Notes: a model not told the origin generated them from the sequence alone. Numbered from the stretch's first letter, positions 20,116 to 29,921 are shown. The stretch: DNA of 64,000 bases from Haemophilus haemolyticus M19501 (GCF_000222025.1 NZ_AFQO01000007.1:1-64000), one strand, 5' to 3'. Numbers and translations are program-made.

Positions 20116-21459
20116 ATGAAGAAATATCTTTTAAAGTGCGGTTGTTTTTTAGTTGTTTTTTGTTTGCCATTAATCGTTTTTGCTAACCCAAAAACTGATA
20201 ACGAACGTTTTTTTATTCGTTTATCGCAAGCGCCTTTAGCTCAAACACTGGAGCAATTAGCTTTTCAATATGATGTCAATTTAGTGATGGATGAGGCGTT
20301 AGAAGGCAATATTTCTTTGAAATTAAACAATATTGATATGCCACGTTTGCTAAAAATAATCGCAAAAAGTAAGCATCTTACTTTGAATAAAGATGATGGG
20401 GTTTATTATTTAAACGGCAGTCAATCTGGCAAAGGTCAAGTTGCAGGAAATCTTACGACAAATGAACCGCACTTAGTGAGTCACACGGTAAAACTTCATT
20501 TTGCTAAAGCCTCTGAATTAATGAAATCCTTAACAACAGGAAGTGGATCTTTGCTTTCTCCTGCGGGGAGCATTACCTTTGATGATCGCAGTAATTTGCT
20601 GGTTATTCAGGATGAACCTCGTTCTGTGCAAAATATCAAAAAACTGATTGCTGAAATGGATAAGCCTATTGAACAGATCGCTATTGAAGCGCGAATTGTG
20701 ACAATTACGGATGAGAGTTTGAAAGAACTTGGCGTTCGGTGGGGGATTTTTAATCCAACTGAAAATGCAAGACGAGTTGCGGGCAGCCTTACAGGCAATA
20801 GCTTTGAAAATATTGCGGATAATCTTAATGTAAATTTTGCGACAACGACGACACCTGCTGGCTCGATAGCATTACAAGTCGCGAGAATTAATGGGCGATT
20901 GCTTGATTTAGAATTGAGCGCTTTGGAACGTGAAAATAATGTAGAAATTATCGCTAGTCCTCGCTTACTCACTACCAATAAGAAAAGTGCGAGCATTAAA
21001 CAGGGGACAGAAATTCCTTATGTCGTGAGCAATACCCGTAATGATACGCAATCTGTGGAATTTCGTGAGGCAGTGCTTGGTTTGGAAGTGACGCCACATA
21101 TTTCTAAAGATAACAATATCTTGCTTGATTTATTAGTGAGCCAAAACTCACCAGGTTCTCGTGTCGCTTATGGACAAAACGAGGTGGTTTCTATTGATAA
21201 GCAAGAAATTAATACTCAGGTTTTTGCCAAAGATGGGGAAACCATTGTGCTTGGCGGCGTGTTCCACGATACGATCACAAAAAGCGAAGATAAAGTGCCA
21301 GTACTTGGCGATATACCAGGCATTAAACGATTGTTTAGTAAAGAAAGTGAACGACATCAAAAACGTGAGCTAGTGATTTTCGTGACGCCACATATTTTAA
21401 AAGCTGGAGAAACGTTAGATGCCTTGAAACAAAAAAGTGCGGGTAAAAAGTTACAATGA
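20116..21459 (+). CDS. comE: competence secretin ComE (PilQ-like)
   Basis: A 447-aa outer-membrane secretin with signal peptide, a STN/N0 domain (LAQTLEQLAFQYDVNLVMDE), an N1-type domain (FAKASELMKS), and the C-terminal secretin domain ending GDIPGIKRLFSK...RELVIFVTPHIL. It forms the pore for type IV pilus or DNA passage. An AAAGGAAG site precedes the ATG. Its stop codon overlaps the start of the inserted transposase gene as ATGA. Compared with other secretins it is short but has the complete core. Confidence 0.95.
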   Translation: MKKYLLKCGCFLVVFCLPLIVFANPKTDNERFFIRLSQAPLAQTLEQLAFQYDVNLVMDEALEGNISLKLNNIDMPRLLKIIAKSKHLTLNKDDGVYYLNGSQSGKGQVAGNLTTNEPHLVSHTVKLHFAKASELMKSLTTGSGSLLSPAGSITFDDRSNLLVIQDEPRSVQNIKKLIAEMDKPIEQIAIEARIVTITDESLKELGVRWGIFNPTENARRVAGSLTGNSFENIADNLNVNFATTTTPAGSIALQVARINGRLLDLELSALERENNVEIIASPRLLTTNKKSASIKQGTEIPYVVSNTRNDTQSVEFREAVLGLEVTPHISKDNNILLDLLVSQNSPGSRVAYGQNEVVSIDKQEINTQVFAKDGETIVLGGVFHDTITKSEDKVPVLGDIPGIKRLFSKESERHQKRELVIFVTPHILKAGETLDALKQKSAGKKLQ

Positions 21460-21911
21460 GTTACTGCCGTTTGTTTTATCACATTGTTTTTAGGACAAAA
21501 GACAGTGTTTATGCCATTAATGAAGAAAATGAGAAAATTCTCTATGATTACATTTGGGGATTTGTTAAAGCGCACCAATCTATACTTCATCGAATTAATG
21601 GTATGCCAGATCATCTACATTTATTTGTTGAATTACACCAAACGATTTCAGTGGCTGAATTTGTTCGTAAATTAAAAAAATCGACACACCGTTTTTTAGA
21701 TGAAAATAAATCATTATTTCCAGAATTTACGGCTTGGTCAGTAGGATATTGCGCATTAACTTATAGCGACAGGGATAAACATCAACTTATTAATTACATT
21801 AAGAATCAAAAACAGCATCACAAAGAAACCCATTTCAATGATGAAATGAAGAGTCTATTTCAACTTGAAGAAATGGATTTTAACGTAGAATGGTTTGAGA
21901 GAAATGTTTAG
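21456..21911 (+). CDS. Y1 (HUH) transposase, IS200-like / REP-associated type, inside the com operon
   Basis: A 151-aa Y1 transposase. The HUH motif is H53-L-H55 in GMPDHLHLF, and the catalytic Tyr is Y114 with Q118 in LINYIKNQKQ. The N-terminal YHIVFRTK is also typical of the IS200/RAYT group. The frame is intact with the active-site residues present. It starts at an ATGA overlap with comE, so it is transcribed and probably translated with the competence operon. An array of palindromic 83-bp repeats follows (21914-22320), and comF comes next. No IS200 end structures were identified around the gene. I favour a REP-associated transposase (RAYT) with its own palindromes over an active insertion sequence. 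Confidence 0.88.
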   Translation: MSYCRLFYHIVFRTKDSVYAINEENEKILYDYIWGFVKAHQSILHRINGMPDHLHLFVELHQTISVAEFVRKLKKSTHRFLDENKSLFPEFTAWSVGYCALTYSDRDKHQLINYIKNQKQHHKETHFNDEMKSLFQLEEMDFNVEWFERNV

Positions 21912-21913
21912 TT

Positions 21914-22320
21914 GTTTTTGGGAATGCTTATTTTTCCCCCTAGGTTTGTAATCCGTGGGTAAGTATACCCACGGTTAGTGAGGGTAATCGTGGTTCCCCT
22001 TTGGGGAACGCTTACACCTACCCTAGGTTTGTAATCCGTGGGTAAGTATACCCACGGTTAGTGATAGTAATCGTAGTTCCCCTTTGGGGAACGCTTACAT
22101 CTACCCTAGGTTTGTAAGTCGTGGGTAGGTATACTCACGTTTAGTGATAGTAATCATAGCTCCCCTTTTGAGAATGCTTATATTTACCCTAGGTTTGTAA
22201 GCGATGGTAATCGTAGTTCCCCTTTGAGGGAACGCTTATATCTACCCCAACGGGGTAGCATTACAATTAGCCTAGGGTATACCTACCCTAGGTTACTACA
22301 TCTACCCTAAGTTGCAGTAA
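21914..22320 (+). repeat. palindromic 83-bp tandem repeat array next to the Y1 transposase
   Basis: Three full units start CCCTAGGTTTGTAA at 21938, 22021 and 22104. A fourth, lacking the first hairpin, starts at 22187, and a unit tail precedes the first. The period is exactly 83. Each full unit holds hairpin A (9-bp arms CCGTGGGTA/TACCCACGG, 4-base loop; 21953-21974 in unit 1) and hairpin B (GTTCCCC-TTT-GGGGAAC; 21993-22009). Two further palindromes close the array: CTACCCC-AAC-GGGGTAG (22242-22258) and CCTAGGGTA-TACC-TACCCTAGG (22271-22292). GTAG precedes hairpin B in unit 2, like the tetranucleotide of REP elements. Confidence 0.9.
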
Positions 22321-22337
22321 TCACTAATAAGGATCAA

Positions 22338-23024
22338 ATGAACTTCTTCAATTTTCGCTGTATCCACTGTCGTGGCAATCTTCATATTGCAAGAAATGGG
22401 CTATGTTCACGTTGCCAAAAACAAATTAAATCTTTTCCTTATTGCGGTCATTGTGGTTCGGAATTGCAATATTATGCGCTGCATTGTGGTAATTGCCTTA
22501 AACAAGAACCTAGTTGGGATAAGATGGTCATTATAGGGCATTATATTGAGCCACTTTCGATATTGATTCACCGTTTTAAATTTCAAAATCAATTTTGGAT
22601 TGACCGCACTTTAGCTCGGCTTTTATATCTTGCGGTGCGTGATGCTAAGCGAACACATCAACTTAAATTGCCAGAAGCAATCATTCCCGTGCCTTTATAT
22701 CATTTTCGTCAGTGGCGACGGGGTTATAATCAGGCTGATTTATTATCTCGGCAATTAAGTCGTTGGCTGGATATTCCTAATTTGAACAATATCGTAAAAC
22801 GTGTGAGACATACCCATACTCAACGTGGTCTGAGTGCAAAAGATCGTCGTCAGAATTTAAAAAATGCCTTTTCTCTTGCTGTTTCGAAAAATGAGTTTCC
22901 TTATCGTCGTGTCGCGCTGGTGGATGATGTAATTACTACAGGTTCTACACTCAATGAAATCTCAAAATTGTTGCGAAAATTAGGAGTGGAGGAGATCCAA
23001 GTGTGGGGGCTGGTGCGGGCTTAA
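22338..23024 (+). CDS. comF: competence protein ComF (phosphoribosyltransferase family, GntX-like)
   Basis: The 228-aa protein has N-terminal CxxC pairs (CIHC, CSRC, CGHC, CGNC) of a zinc-ribbon type and a C-terminal phosphoribosyltransferase domain with the PRPP loop VALVDDVITTGST. ComF is required for transformation in Haemophilus and probably acts on incoming DNA in the cytoplasm, though its chemistry is not settled. An AAGGA site precedes the ATG. It is separated from comE by about 880 bases of transposase gene and repeats. nfuA follows, as gntX-nfuA in E. coli. Confidence 0.93.
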   Translation: MNFFNFRCIHCRGNLHIARNGLCSRCQKQIKSFPYCGHCGSELQYYALHCGNCLKQEPSWDKMVIIGHYIEPLSILIHRFKFQNQFWIDRTLARLLYLAVRDAKRTHQLKLPEAIIPVPLYHFRQWRRGYNQADLLSRQLSRWLDIPNLNNIVKRVRHTHTQRGLSAKDRRQNLKNAFSLAVSKNEFPYRRVALVDDVITTGSTLNEISKLLRKLGVEEIQVWGLVRA

Positions 23025-23099
23025 TATAAAGCACTGGAAAAAAAAGCACGATGAGCGTATTATTCCCTATACTTTCTCTCAAGTATTTAGGACATAATT

Positions 23100-23696
23100 A
23101 TGGAACAAGCAACCCAGCAAATCGCTATTTCTGATGCCGCACAAGCGCATTTTCGAAAACTTTTAGACACGCAAGAAGAAGGAACAAATATTCGTATCTT
23201 CGTGGTTAATCCAGGCACACCTAACGCGGAATGTGGCGTATCTTATTGCCCACCGAATGCCGTGGAAGAAAGCGATGTTGAAATGAAATATAATACTTTT
23301 TCTGCATTTATTGATGAGGTTAGCTTACCTTTCTTAGAAGAAGCAGAAATTGATTATGTTACCGAAGAGCTTGGTGCACAACTTACCTTAAAAGCACCAA
23401 ATGCTAAAATGCGTAAGGTGGCTGATGATGCGCCATTAATTGAACGTGTTGAATATGTGATTCAAACTCAAATTAATCCACAGCTTGCAAATCACGGTGG
23501 ACGCATAACTTTAATTGAAATTACTGAAGATGGTTACGCAATTTTACAATTCGGTGGTGGCTGTAATGGTTGCTCAATGGTGGACGTTACATTAAAAGAT
23601 GGCGTAGAAAAACAACTTGTTAGCCTATTCCCAAATGAATTAAAAGGTGCAAAAGATATAACCGAGCATCAACGTGGAGAACATTCTTATTATTAG
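23100..23696 (+). CDS. nfuA: Fe/S biogenesis protein NfuA
   Basis: A 198-aa protein with a degenerate A-type scaffold domain (residues about 5-100) fused to a Nfu domain carrying the cluster-binding CxxC in [18 protein letters not shown]. It delivers [4Fe-4S] clusters to target enzymes, especially under oxidative stress. It has its own likely -10 (TATACT, 23068-23073) and an AGGA site, so it can be expressed apart from comF. Confidence 0.95.
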   Translation: MEQATQQIAISDAAQAHFRKLLDTQEEGTNIRIFVVNPGTPNAECGVSYCPPNAVEESDVEMKYNTFSAFIDEVSLPFLEEAEIDYVTEELGAQLTLKAPNAKMRKVADDAPLIERVEYVIQTQINPQLANHGGRITLIEITEDGYAILQFGGGCNGCSMVDVTLKDGVEKQLVSLFPNELKGAKDITEHQRGEHSYY

Positions 23697-23721
23697 TGAG
23701 TTATAAAAAGAAGATTTATAA

Positions 23722-23752
23722 TGACCGCACTTTTGAAAGTGCGGTTATTTTT
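23722..23752 (+). terminator. USS-pair terminator after nfuA
   Basis: GACCGCACTTT / AAAGTGCGGTT, two opposed uptake sequences with a very short loop, followed by TATTTTTAT. Confidence 0.75.
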
Positions 23753-23763
23753 ATGGAGAAAAA

Positions 23764-24561
23764 ATGAAAATACTTCAACAAGATGATTTTGGTTATTGGT
23801 TGCTTACACAAGGTTCTAATCTGTATTTAGTGAATAATGAATTGCCTTTTGGTATCGCTAAAGATGTTGATTTGGAAGGATTGAAAGCAATGCAAATTGG
23901 AGAATGGAAAAATAATCCCTTATGGCTTGTTGCAGAGCAAATAAATGACGAACGAGAATATGTGAGTTTGCGTAAATTACTTTCACTGCCAGAGGATGAA
24001 TTTTATATATTAAGTCGAGGTGTGGAAATTAATCATTTTCTGAAAACCCATAAATTCTGTGGAAAGTGCGGTCATAAAACACAACAAACTCAAGATGAAC
24101 TTGCCGTGCAATGTACTCACTGTGGGTATCGAACTTATCCTGTGATTTGCCCATCAATTATTGTTGCGGTTCGTCGTGGTCACGAAATTCTATTGGCAAA
24201 TCATAAGCGACATTATAGTCCTAACGGAGGAATATACACGACGCTTGCAGGTTTTGTCGAAGTAGGGGAAACATTTGAACAAGCGGTGCAGAGAGAGGTT
24301 TTTGAAGAAACAGGGATTTCAATAAAAAATCTTCGTTATTTCGGTAGCCAGCCTTGGGCATTTCCAAACTCTCAAATGGTGGGTTTTCTTGCTGATTATG
24401 AAAGCGGAGAAATAACATTGCAGGAAAGTGAAATTCACGATGCACAATGGTTTTCTTATGATCAACCCTTGCCAGAATTACCGCCAACGGGTACTATCGC
24501 TCGCAAATTAATTCATGCGACGCTTGAACTTTGTAAAGCGGAACATAAATGCGATTCATAA
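23764..24561 (+). CDS. nudC: NAD-capped RNA hydrolase / NADH pyrophosphatase NudC
   Basis: A 265-aa Nudix enzyme. It has a four-Cys zinc site (CGKCGHKT...CTHCG), a complete Nudix box (GFVEVGETFEQAVQREVFEE and on to TGI), and the NADH-specific SQPWAFPNS motif. It hydrolyses NADH and removes NAD caps from RNA. The following yjaG and hup genes keep the E. coli order, without the hemE and nfi genes found between nudC and yjaG there. Confidence 0.95.
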   Translation: MKILQQDDFGYWLLTQGSNLYLVNNELPFGIAKDVDLEGLKAMQIGEWKNNPLWLVAEQINDEREYVSLRKLLSLPEDEFYILSRGVEINHFLKTHKFCGKCGHKTQQTQDELAVQCTHCGYRTYPVICPSIIVAVRRGHEILLANHKRHYSPNGGIYTTLAGFVEVGETFEQAVQREVFEETGISIKNLRYFGSQPWAFPNSQMVGFLADYESGEITLQESEIHDAQWFSYDQPLPELPPTGTIARKLIHATLELCKAEHKCDS

Positions 24562-24593
24562 ATATTCCAACTCTTACGAATTAAGGAAATAAG

Positions 24594-25184
24594 ATGCGAA
24601 ATCCGATTCATAAACGCTTAGAAAACTTAGAAAGTTGGCAACATCTGACTTTTATGGCTGCTTTATGTGAACGTATGACACCAAATTTTAAATTGTTCTG
24701 TCAAATGAACGAGCTTAGCGTTGAAGCCAAAACGTATCAAAATATTCTCAATTTGGTGTGGGAATATTTAACAATTAAAGAGGTTAAAATCAACTTTGAA
24801 AATCAGCTGGAAAAATTAGAAAGCATTATTCCCGATGTGAATGATTATGATAGTTTTGGTGTTGTGCCTGCATTAGATGCTTGTCAGGCTTTAGCTGAAA
24901 TTTTACACGCCATTATTGCGGGCGAAACTTTAGAAAAAGCGGTAGAAATAAGCTTAATTTCGTTGGGAACAATAAGAGCGTTATTGGAAACAGAAACTGG
25001 ACGAGATTGGTCAGAAAGTGAGCTAAAAGAAAATGAAGATATTCAAACAGAACTTGATGTGCAATGGCAAGTTTATCGTTTGCTTAAAGAATGTGAAAAA
25101 CGTGATATTGAATTAATTTTAGCTTTAAAAAATGAAATTCGGACTGAGGGCATATCTAACATTGGTATAGAATTTCATCAATAA
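24594..25184 (+). CDS. yjaG: YjaG family protein (DUF416)
   Basis: A 196-aa, all-helical soluble protein that matches the YjaG/DUF416 family (HKRLENLESWQHLTFMAALCERM at its N-terminus, GVVPALDACQALAEILHA in the middle). The function is unknown. An AAGGAAA site precedes the ATG. It lies between nudC and hup, as in E. coli. Confidence 0.88.
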   Translation: MRNPIHKRLENLESWQHLTFMAALCERMTPNFKLFCQMNELSVEAKTYQNILNLVWEYLTIKEVKINFENQLEKLESIIPDVNDYDSFGVVPALDACQALAEILHAIIAGETLEKAVEISLISLGTIRALLETETGRDWSESELKENEDIQTELDVQWQVYRLLKECEKRDIELILALKNEIRTEGISNIGIEFHQ

Positions 25185-25322
25185 CGTGAGATTTGTCACA
25201 ATTTTTATAAATCATGCTTTTAATTCATCTCAAGTTAGATTATCCTTTGCACAGCTTTTGCGACGAGTTCGCAAAGATACTTTTAAAGAATCAAATTTTT
25301 ATTTAACAGAAGGTACAAATTT

Positions 25323-25595
25323 ATGAACAAAACAGATTTAATTGATGCAATTGCAAACGCTGCAGAGTTAAACAAAAAACAAGCTAAAGCAGCGTTAGAA
25401 GCGACTTTAGATGCAATTACTGCAAGCCTAAAAGAAGGTGAGCCTGTACAATTAATCGGTTTCGGTACATTTAAAGTAAATGAACGTGCTGCTCGTACTG
25501 GCCGTAACCCACAAACTGGTGCTGAAATCCAAATCGCAGCATCTAAAGTGCCAGCATTTGTATCTGGTAAAGCATTAAAAGATGCAATCAAATAA
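25323..25595 (+). CDS. hup: DNA-binding protein HU
   Basis: A 90-aa histone-like protein with the conserved [22 protein letters not shown]-binding arm. It bends and compacts DNA. Length and sequence fit HU-alpha (hupA) as well as HU-beta; the yjaG neighbour favours hupA. An AAGGT site precedes the start, and a strong terminator follows the stop. Confidence 0.95.
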   Translation: MNKTDLIDAIANAAELNKKQAKAALEATLDAITASLKEGEPVQLIGFGTFKVNERAARTGRNPQTGAEIQIAASKVPAFVSGKALKDAIK

Positions 25596-25613
25596 TTAAT
25601 ATTTGAATGATTT

Positions 25614-25642
25614 TAAACCCTGCCAATGAGCAGGGTTTTTTG
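25614..25642 (+). terminator. hup terminator
   Basis: AAACCCTGC / GCAGGGTTT stem, 6-base loop, then a T-run. Confidence 0.9.
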
Positions 25643-25722
25643 TTACCTAAAATTTACTTTACAAAACAATCTTCTTTAAATAAACTTTCGAACCGAAATT
25701 TATTGCATCTAAGGATAGCTTT

Positions 25723-26496
25723 ATGAAAAAAAGTAGCCAGCCTCGTAATACTAAACAACGTCGCCATACTATTATGCAACTTTTGCAAGAACAAGGTGAG
25801 GTAAGTGTAGAACAGCTAGTACAGCTTTTTGATATATCTGAAGTGACTATTCGTAAAGACTTAAGTGCGCTAGAAACAAATGGTTTTTTATTGCGTAAAT
25901 ATGGTGGCGCAATTTTAATGCCAAAAGAAATTATTGATGAAAACGAAAATGATGAACTTACGAAACGAAAGTTTGTCATAGCGAAAGCCGCCGCCGAACG
26001 TATTCGTGATCATAACCGTATTATCGTAGATAGCGGTAGTACTACAGCGGCTCTGATTAAGCAACTTAATTTAAAACAAGGCTTAGTGGTCATGACGAAC
26101 TCACTTTCGGTGGCAACAGAATTGAGAGCATTAGAAAATGAGCCAACGTTGCTGATGACTGGTGGCACTTGGGATACTCGTTCGGAATCGTTTCAAGGAA
26201 AAGTAGCTGAACAGGTGCTACGTTCTTACGATTTCGACCAACTTTTTATTGGTGCCGATGGCATTGATTTAGCGCGAGGTTCTACGACCTTTAATGAACT
26301 TGTAGGATTAAGTCAGGTGATGGCGGAAGTTTCTCGTGAAGTTGTTGTGATGGTGGAATCTCAGAAAATTGGGCGAAAAATGCCAAATTTAGAATTAACT
26401 TGGAAACAAATTGATGTGCTTATTACTGATACAGGATTGTCAGAACAAGATAAACAAGCCATTTTAGCTCATGGCGTAGAAGTAATTTGCGTATAA
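25723..26496 (+). CDS. DeoR/GlpR-family transcriptional regulator
   Basis: A 257-aa regulator. It has an N-terminal DeoR helix-turn-helix (RRHTIMQLLQEQGEVSVEQL...ISEVTIRKDLSALE) and a C-terminal sugar-phosphate sensor domain (VDSGSTTAALI, TNSLSVATEL, LMTGGTWD, FIGADGID). This class usually represses sugar-phosphate genes. It ends 55 bases before glmS and is co-directional, so control of glmS or amino-sugar genes is a reasonable guess. I do not recognise the specific target. Confidence 0.88.
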   Translation: MKKSSQPRNTKQRRHTIMQLLQEQGEVSVEQLVQLFDISEVTIRKDLSALETNGFLLRKYGGAILMPKEIIDENENDELTKRKFVIAKAAAERIRDHNRIIVDSGSTTAALIKQLNLKQGLVVMTNSLSVATELRALENEPTLLMTGGTWDTRSESFQGKVAEQVLRSYDFDQLFIGADGIDLARGSTTFNELVGLSQVMAEVSREVVVMVESQKIGRKMPNLELTWKQIDVLITDTGLSEQDKQAILAHGVEVICV

Positions 26497-26551
26497 AGTG
26501 CGGTTAAAAAACTAGACGTATTTTTTATTTAATTAACAATAAGGAAAGCTT

Positions 26552-28384
26552 ATGTGTGGTATTGTCGGCGCGGTAGCGCAACGTGATGTAGCGGAAATCT
26601 TAATTAATGGTTTACATCGTTTGGAATATCGTGGTTATGATTCTGCAGGCGTTGCAGTGGTAAATGAACATCACGAATTACAACGAGTGCGCTGCTTAGG
26701 TAAAGTTAAAGCTTTAGATGAGGCAGTATCGGAGAAACCATTGATTGGTGGTACAGGAATTGCGCATACGCGTTGGGCAACGCATGGTGAACCATCAGAA
26801 ACTAATGCGCACCCCCATGCGTCAGGTACTTTTGCTGTAGTACATAACGGTATTATTGAAAATCACGAAGAACTTCGCGAATTATTAAAATCTCGTGGTT
26901 ATATCTTTTTATCGCAAACAGATACTGAAGTGATCGCGCATTTAGTTGAATGGGAAATGCGTAGCACGGATTCCCTTTTAGAGGCTGTGCAGAAATCGGT
27001 AAAACAACTCACGGGCGCATACGGGATGGTGGTAATGGACAGCCGTCATCCTGAACATTTAGTCGCGGCTCGTTCTGGCAGTCCGCTAGTGATTGGTTTA
27101 GGTATTGGTGAAAATTTCTTAGCTTCAGATCAACTTGCACTTTTAAGTGTTACCCGCCGTTTTATCTTTTTAGAAGAAGGGGATATTGCAGAAATTACAC
27201 GTCGTACAGTTGATATTTATGATACTTACGGAAATAAAGTTGAGCGTGAAATTCACGAATCTAATCTTGAAAATGACGCGGCAGAGAAAGGTAAATTCCG
27301 TCATTTTATGCAGAAAGAAATTTACGAACAGCCCACCGCACTTATCAATACAATGGAAGGGCGTATCAATCATGAAAATGTGATTGTCGATTCAATTGGT
27401 AATGGTGCAAAAGGCATTTTAGAAAAAGTTGAGCATATTCAAATTGTTGCTTGTGGTACATCCTATAATGCAGGTATGGTAGCGCGTTATTGGTTTGAAT
27501 CTTTGGCTGGAGTGAGCTGTGATGTTGAAATTGCATCAGAGTTTCGTTATCGCAAATTTGTTATCCGTCCAAATAGCTTATTGATTACCCTTTCTCAATC
27601 TGGTGAAACAGCCGATACTTTAGCGGCTCTTCGTTTAGCGAAAGAAAAGGGCTATATGGCGGCATTAACAATTTGTAATGTTGCCGGATCTTCGCTAGTA
27701 CGCGAATCAGATCTTGCATTTATGACGCGTGCTGGTGTTGAAGTTGGGGTGGCATCAACAAAAGCATTTACGACACAGCTCGCTGCGTTATTAATGTTGG
27801 TGACGGCACTTGGTAAAGTTAAAGGTCATATTTCTGCAGAAAAAGAGCAAGAGATTATCAAAGCAATGCAATCTTTACCTGCTGAAATTGAAAAAGCGTT
27901 AGCTTTTGATACAGAAATTGAAGCATTGGCTGAGGATTTTGCTGAAAAACATCATGCACTTTTCTTAGGTCGTGGTGCGTTTTATCCAATTGCCGTAGAG
28001 GCTTCGTTGAAATTGAAAGAGATTTCTTATATTCACGCTGAAGCTTATGCAGCTGGAGAATTAAAACATGGTCCATTAGCGTTGATTGATGCCGATATGC
28101 CAGTAATTGTTGTGGCGCCAAATAATGAATTATTAGAAAAAGTAAAATCGAACATTGAAGAGGTTCGTGCTCGTGGCGGTCAATTATACGTATTTGCCGA
28201 TAAAGAAGCGGGCTTTACACCAAGTGAAGGAATGAAAATCATCACGATGCCAAAAGTCAATGATATCGTTGCACCGATTTTTTATACTATCCCAATGCAG
28301 TTGCTTTCTTATCATGTGGCTTTAATTAAAGGTACTGACGTAGATCAACCTCGTAACTTAGCGAAGTCTGTTACCGTAGAATAA
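26552..28384 (+). CDS. glmS: glutamine-fructose-6-phosphate aminotransferase (isomerizing)
   Basis: A 610-aa enzyme making glucosamine-6-phosphate, the first step to UDP-GlcNAc for murein and LPS. The N-terminal glutaminase starts MCGIVGAV with Cys at position 2 as nucleophile. Two SIS domains follow ([30 protein letters not shown]), and it ends LAKSVTVE. Full length. An AAGGAAAG site lies before the ATG. No glmS ribozyme is present, as expected for a Gram-negative. Confidence 0.97.
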   Translation: MCGIVGAVAQRDVAEILINGLHRLEYRGYDSAGVAVVNEHHELQRVRCLGKVKALDEAVSEKPLIGGTGIAHTRWATHGEPSETNAHPHASGTFAVVHNGIIENHEELRELLKSRGYIFLSQTDTEVIAHLVEWEMRSTDSLLEAVQKSVKQLTGAYGMVVMDSRHPEHLVAARSGSPLVIGLGIGENFLASDQLALLSVTRRFIFLEEGDIAEITRRTVDIYDTYGNKVEREIHESNLENDAAEKGKFRHFMQKEIYEQPTALINTMEGRINHENVIVDSIGNGAKGILEKVEHIQIVACGTSYNAGMVARYWFESLAGVSCDVEIASEFRYRKFVIRPNSLLITLSQSGETADTLAALRLAKEKGYMAALTICNVAGSSLVRESDLAFMTRAGVEVGVASTKAFTTQLAALLMLVTALGKVKGHISAEKEQEIIKAMQSLPAEIEKALAFDTEIEALAEDFAEKHHALFLGRGAFYPIAVEASLKLKEISYIHAEAYAAGELKHGPLALIDADMPVIVVAPNNELLEKVKSNIEEVRARGGQLYVFADKEAGFTPSEGMKIITMPKVNDIVAPIFYTIPMQLLSYHVALIKGTDVDQPRNLAKSVTVE

Positions 28385-28410
28385 AGTGCGGTTGATTTTA
28401 AGATAAATTT

Positions 28411-28436
28411 AAAGCACAGGTTATAGCTTGTGCTTT
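28411..28436 (+). terminator. glmS terminator
   Basis: AAAGCACA / TGTGCTTT stem with a 10-base loop shortly after the glmS stop. Confidence 0.65.
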
Positions 28437-28450
28437 ATCTGATTGAATGA

Positions 28451-28480
28451 AAAGGGCGAACATTAAAATGTTCGCCCTTT
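28451..28480. terminator. terminator between glmS and fis
   Basis: A 13-bp or longer stem (AAAGGGCGAACAT / ATGTTCGCCCTTT) with a tiny loop. It lies between convergent genes and probably ends the fis transcript. Confidence 0.8.
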
Positions 28481-28501
28481 GCTATCTAAAAAAAGTATAA
28501 C

Positions 28502-28801
28502 TTAGCCCATACCGTATTTTTTTAGTTTTTTACGTAATGTACCACGGTTGATACCAAGCATATTTGCTGCACGGGTTTGATTACCACGAGTATATTGCAT
28601 AATCATATCTAACATCGGGTGTTCAACTTCCGCTAATACTAATTCGTAAAGATCATTCACATCTTGACCATCTAATTGCGCTAAATAATTACGCAATGCT
28701 TGTTTTACTGAATCGCGTAATGGTTTGTTGGTCACTTGTGATTGCGCATTTAATACTGATACCGTTAAAGCATCAGCAGGATTACGTTGTTGTTCTAACA
28801 T
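28502..28801 (-). CDS. fis: DNA-binding protein Fis
   Basis: A 99-aa nucleoid protein and regulator. The N-terminal beta-hairpin arms are followed by a C-terminal helix-turn-helix with [24 protein letters not shown], almost identical to E. coli Fis. It overlaps the dusB end by 7 bases on the same strand, the conserved dusB-fis operon. Its expression is expected to follow growth rate through the promoter upstream of dusB. Confidence 0.97.
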   Translation of the reverse strand: MLEQQRNPADALTVSVLNAQSQVTNKPLRDSVKQALRNYLAQLDGQDVNDLYELVLAEVEHPMLDMIMQYTRGNQTRAANMLGINRGTLRKKLKKYGMG

Positions 28802-29775
28802 TTTTCTTTATCCAAAATTAAATTGAAAAAATCTTCCAATACAATGAGTTGCTCTTTCGGATCACTAATTGCATTAAAAGTCTGTTTAAAAACGGAATCA
28901 GGTTGAATTCCCTGTAAATACCAAGCCACGTGTTTACGCGCAATGCGATAGCCTTTTTGTTCGCCATAGAATTGATGTAATTCTTGAATATGACGCAAAA
29001 TTTGACCGCACTTTTCATTTAAACTTGGCATTTGGCTTATCGAATCATGCTCAATTAGGTTTTCCACAGCTTGAAATAACCAAGGGTTACCTAAGGCAGC
29101 ACGACCGATCATAATGGCATCCGCTCCGGTATAATCGAGAACGAATTTTGCTTTCCGAGCAGAATCAATATCACCATTGGCTATAACTGGTATGGCAATC
29201 GCTTGTTTAACGGCTTTGATGTTGTCATATTCCGCTTCGCCTTCAAAAAGACAAGCGCGTGTACGACCATGCACCGTTAATGCTTGTATGCCACATTGTT
29301 CTGCAATTTTGCCGATTTGAACGCAGTTTCGATTAGATTTATCCCAGCCTGTACGAATTTTTAAGGTCACTGGCACATCGACGGCGGACACTACTTCTCG
29401 CAAGATTTTTTCCACCAAATCTGGAAATTGTAACAACGCAGAGCCTGCGAGTTTGCGATTTACTTTTTTGGCGGGGCATCCCATATTAATGTCAATGATT
29501 TGTGCGCCATATTCCACGTTAATAGCCGCAGCTTGCGCCATCTCGAGTGGATCACTACCTGCAATTTGCACGGCATTGAGACCTAAATCTTCACTATGTG
29601 CCAAACGCAATTTGGATTTTTCGGTATGCCAAACTTGCGGATTTGTGGACATCATTTCTGAAAATGTGAGCCCAGCACCATAATATGCACAAAGACGACG
29701 GAAAGGCTGGTCGGTAATGCCTGCCATTGGTGCAAGTAAAACACGATTTTTTAATTGGTATGAACCGATTCGCAT
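28795..29775 (-). CDS. dusB: tRNA-dihydrouridine synthase B
   Basis: A 326-aa FMN enzyme that reduces uridines in the tRNA D-loop. Motifs seen are [16 protein letters not shown] at the N-terminus, the catalytic Cys in [10 protein letters not shown], and [11 protein letters not shown] for FMN phosphate binding. It is first in the dusB-fis operon and overlaps fis by 7 bases. Confidence 0.95.
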   Translation of the reverse strand: MRIGSYQLKNRVLLAPMAGITDQPFRRLCAYYGAGLTFSEMMSTNPQVWHTEKSKLRLAHSEDLGLNAVQIAGSDPLEMAQAAAINVEYGAQIIDINMGCPAKKVNRKLAGSALLQFPDLVEKILREVVSAVDVPVTLKIRTGWDKSNRNCVQIGKIAEQCGIQALTVHGRTRACLFEGEAEYDNIKAVKQAIAIPVIANGDIDSARKAKFVLDYTGADAIMIGRAALGNPWLFQAVENLIEHDSISQMPSLNEKCGQILRHIQELHQFYGEQKGYRIARKHVAWYLQGIQPDSVFKQTFNAISDPKEQLIVLEDFFNLILDKEKC

Positions 29776-29845
29776 TTTACGTTACCTTCCTAGCAAGCCT
29801 AAATCTAATTAGTGTCGAACTGGTCGACGACCGACAAGGCTGGCT

Positions 29846-29873
29846 ATAATACGCATTTTGCTTTACTTTGCAA
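29846..29873 (-). promoter_or_regulatory. probable dusB-fis promoter
   Basis: On the minus strand, TTGCAA (29873-29868), a 16-base spacer and TATTAT (29851-29846) are followed by a G+C-rich discriminator (AGCCAGCC). That fits the stringent, growth-rate-regulated fis promoter of other gammaproteobacteria. Confidence 0.45.
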
Positions 29874-29921
29874 AGTGAAATTTGTTTAAAAAATACACTT
29901 TTTTTGATTGACAAAAAGAAA

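Noticed and set aside
22242..22292. A terminator for the com operon before comF
   Set aside because: The palindromes have no T-run after them, so intrinsic termination is not supported.
21914..22320. CRISPR array
   Set aside because: The repeats abut one another with an 83-bp period, no unique spacers and no cas genes.
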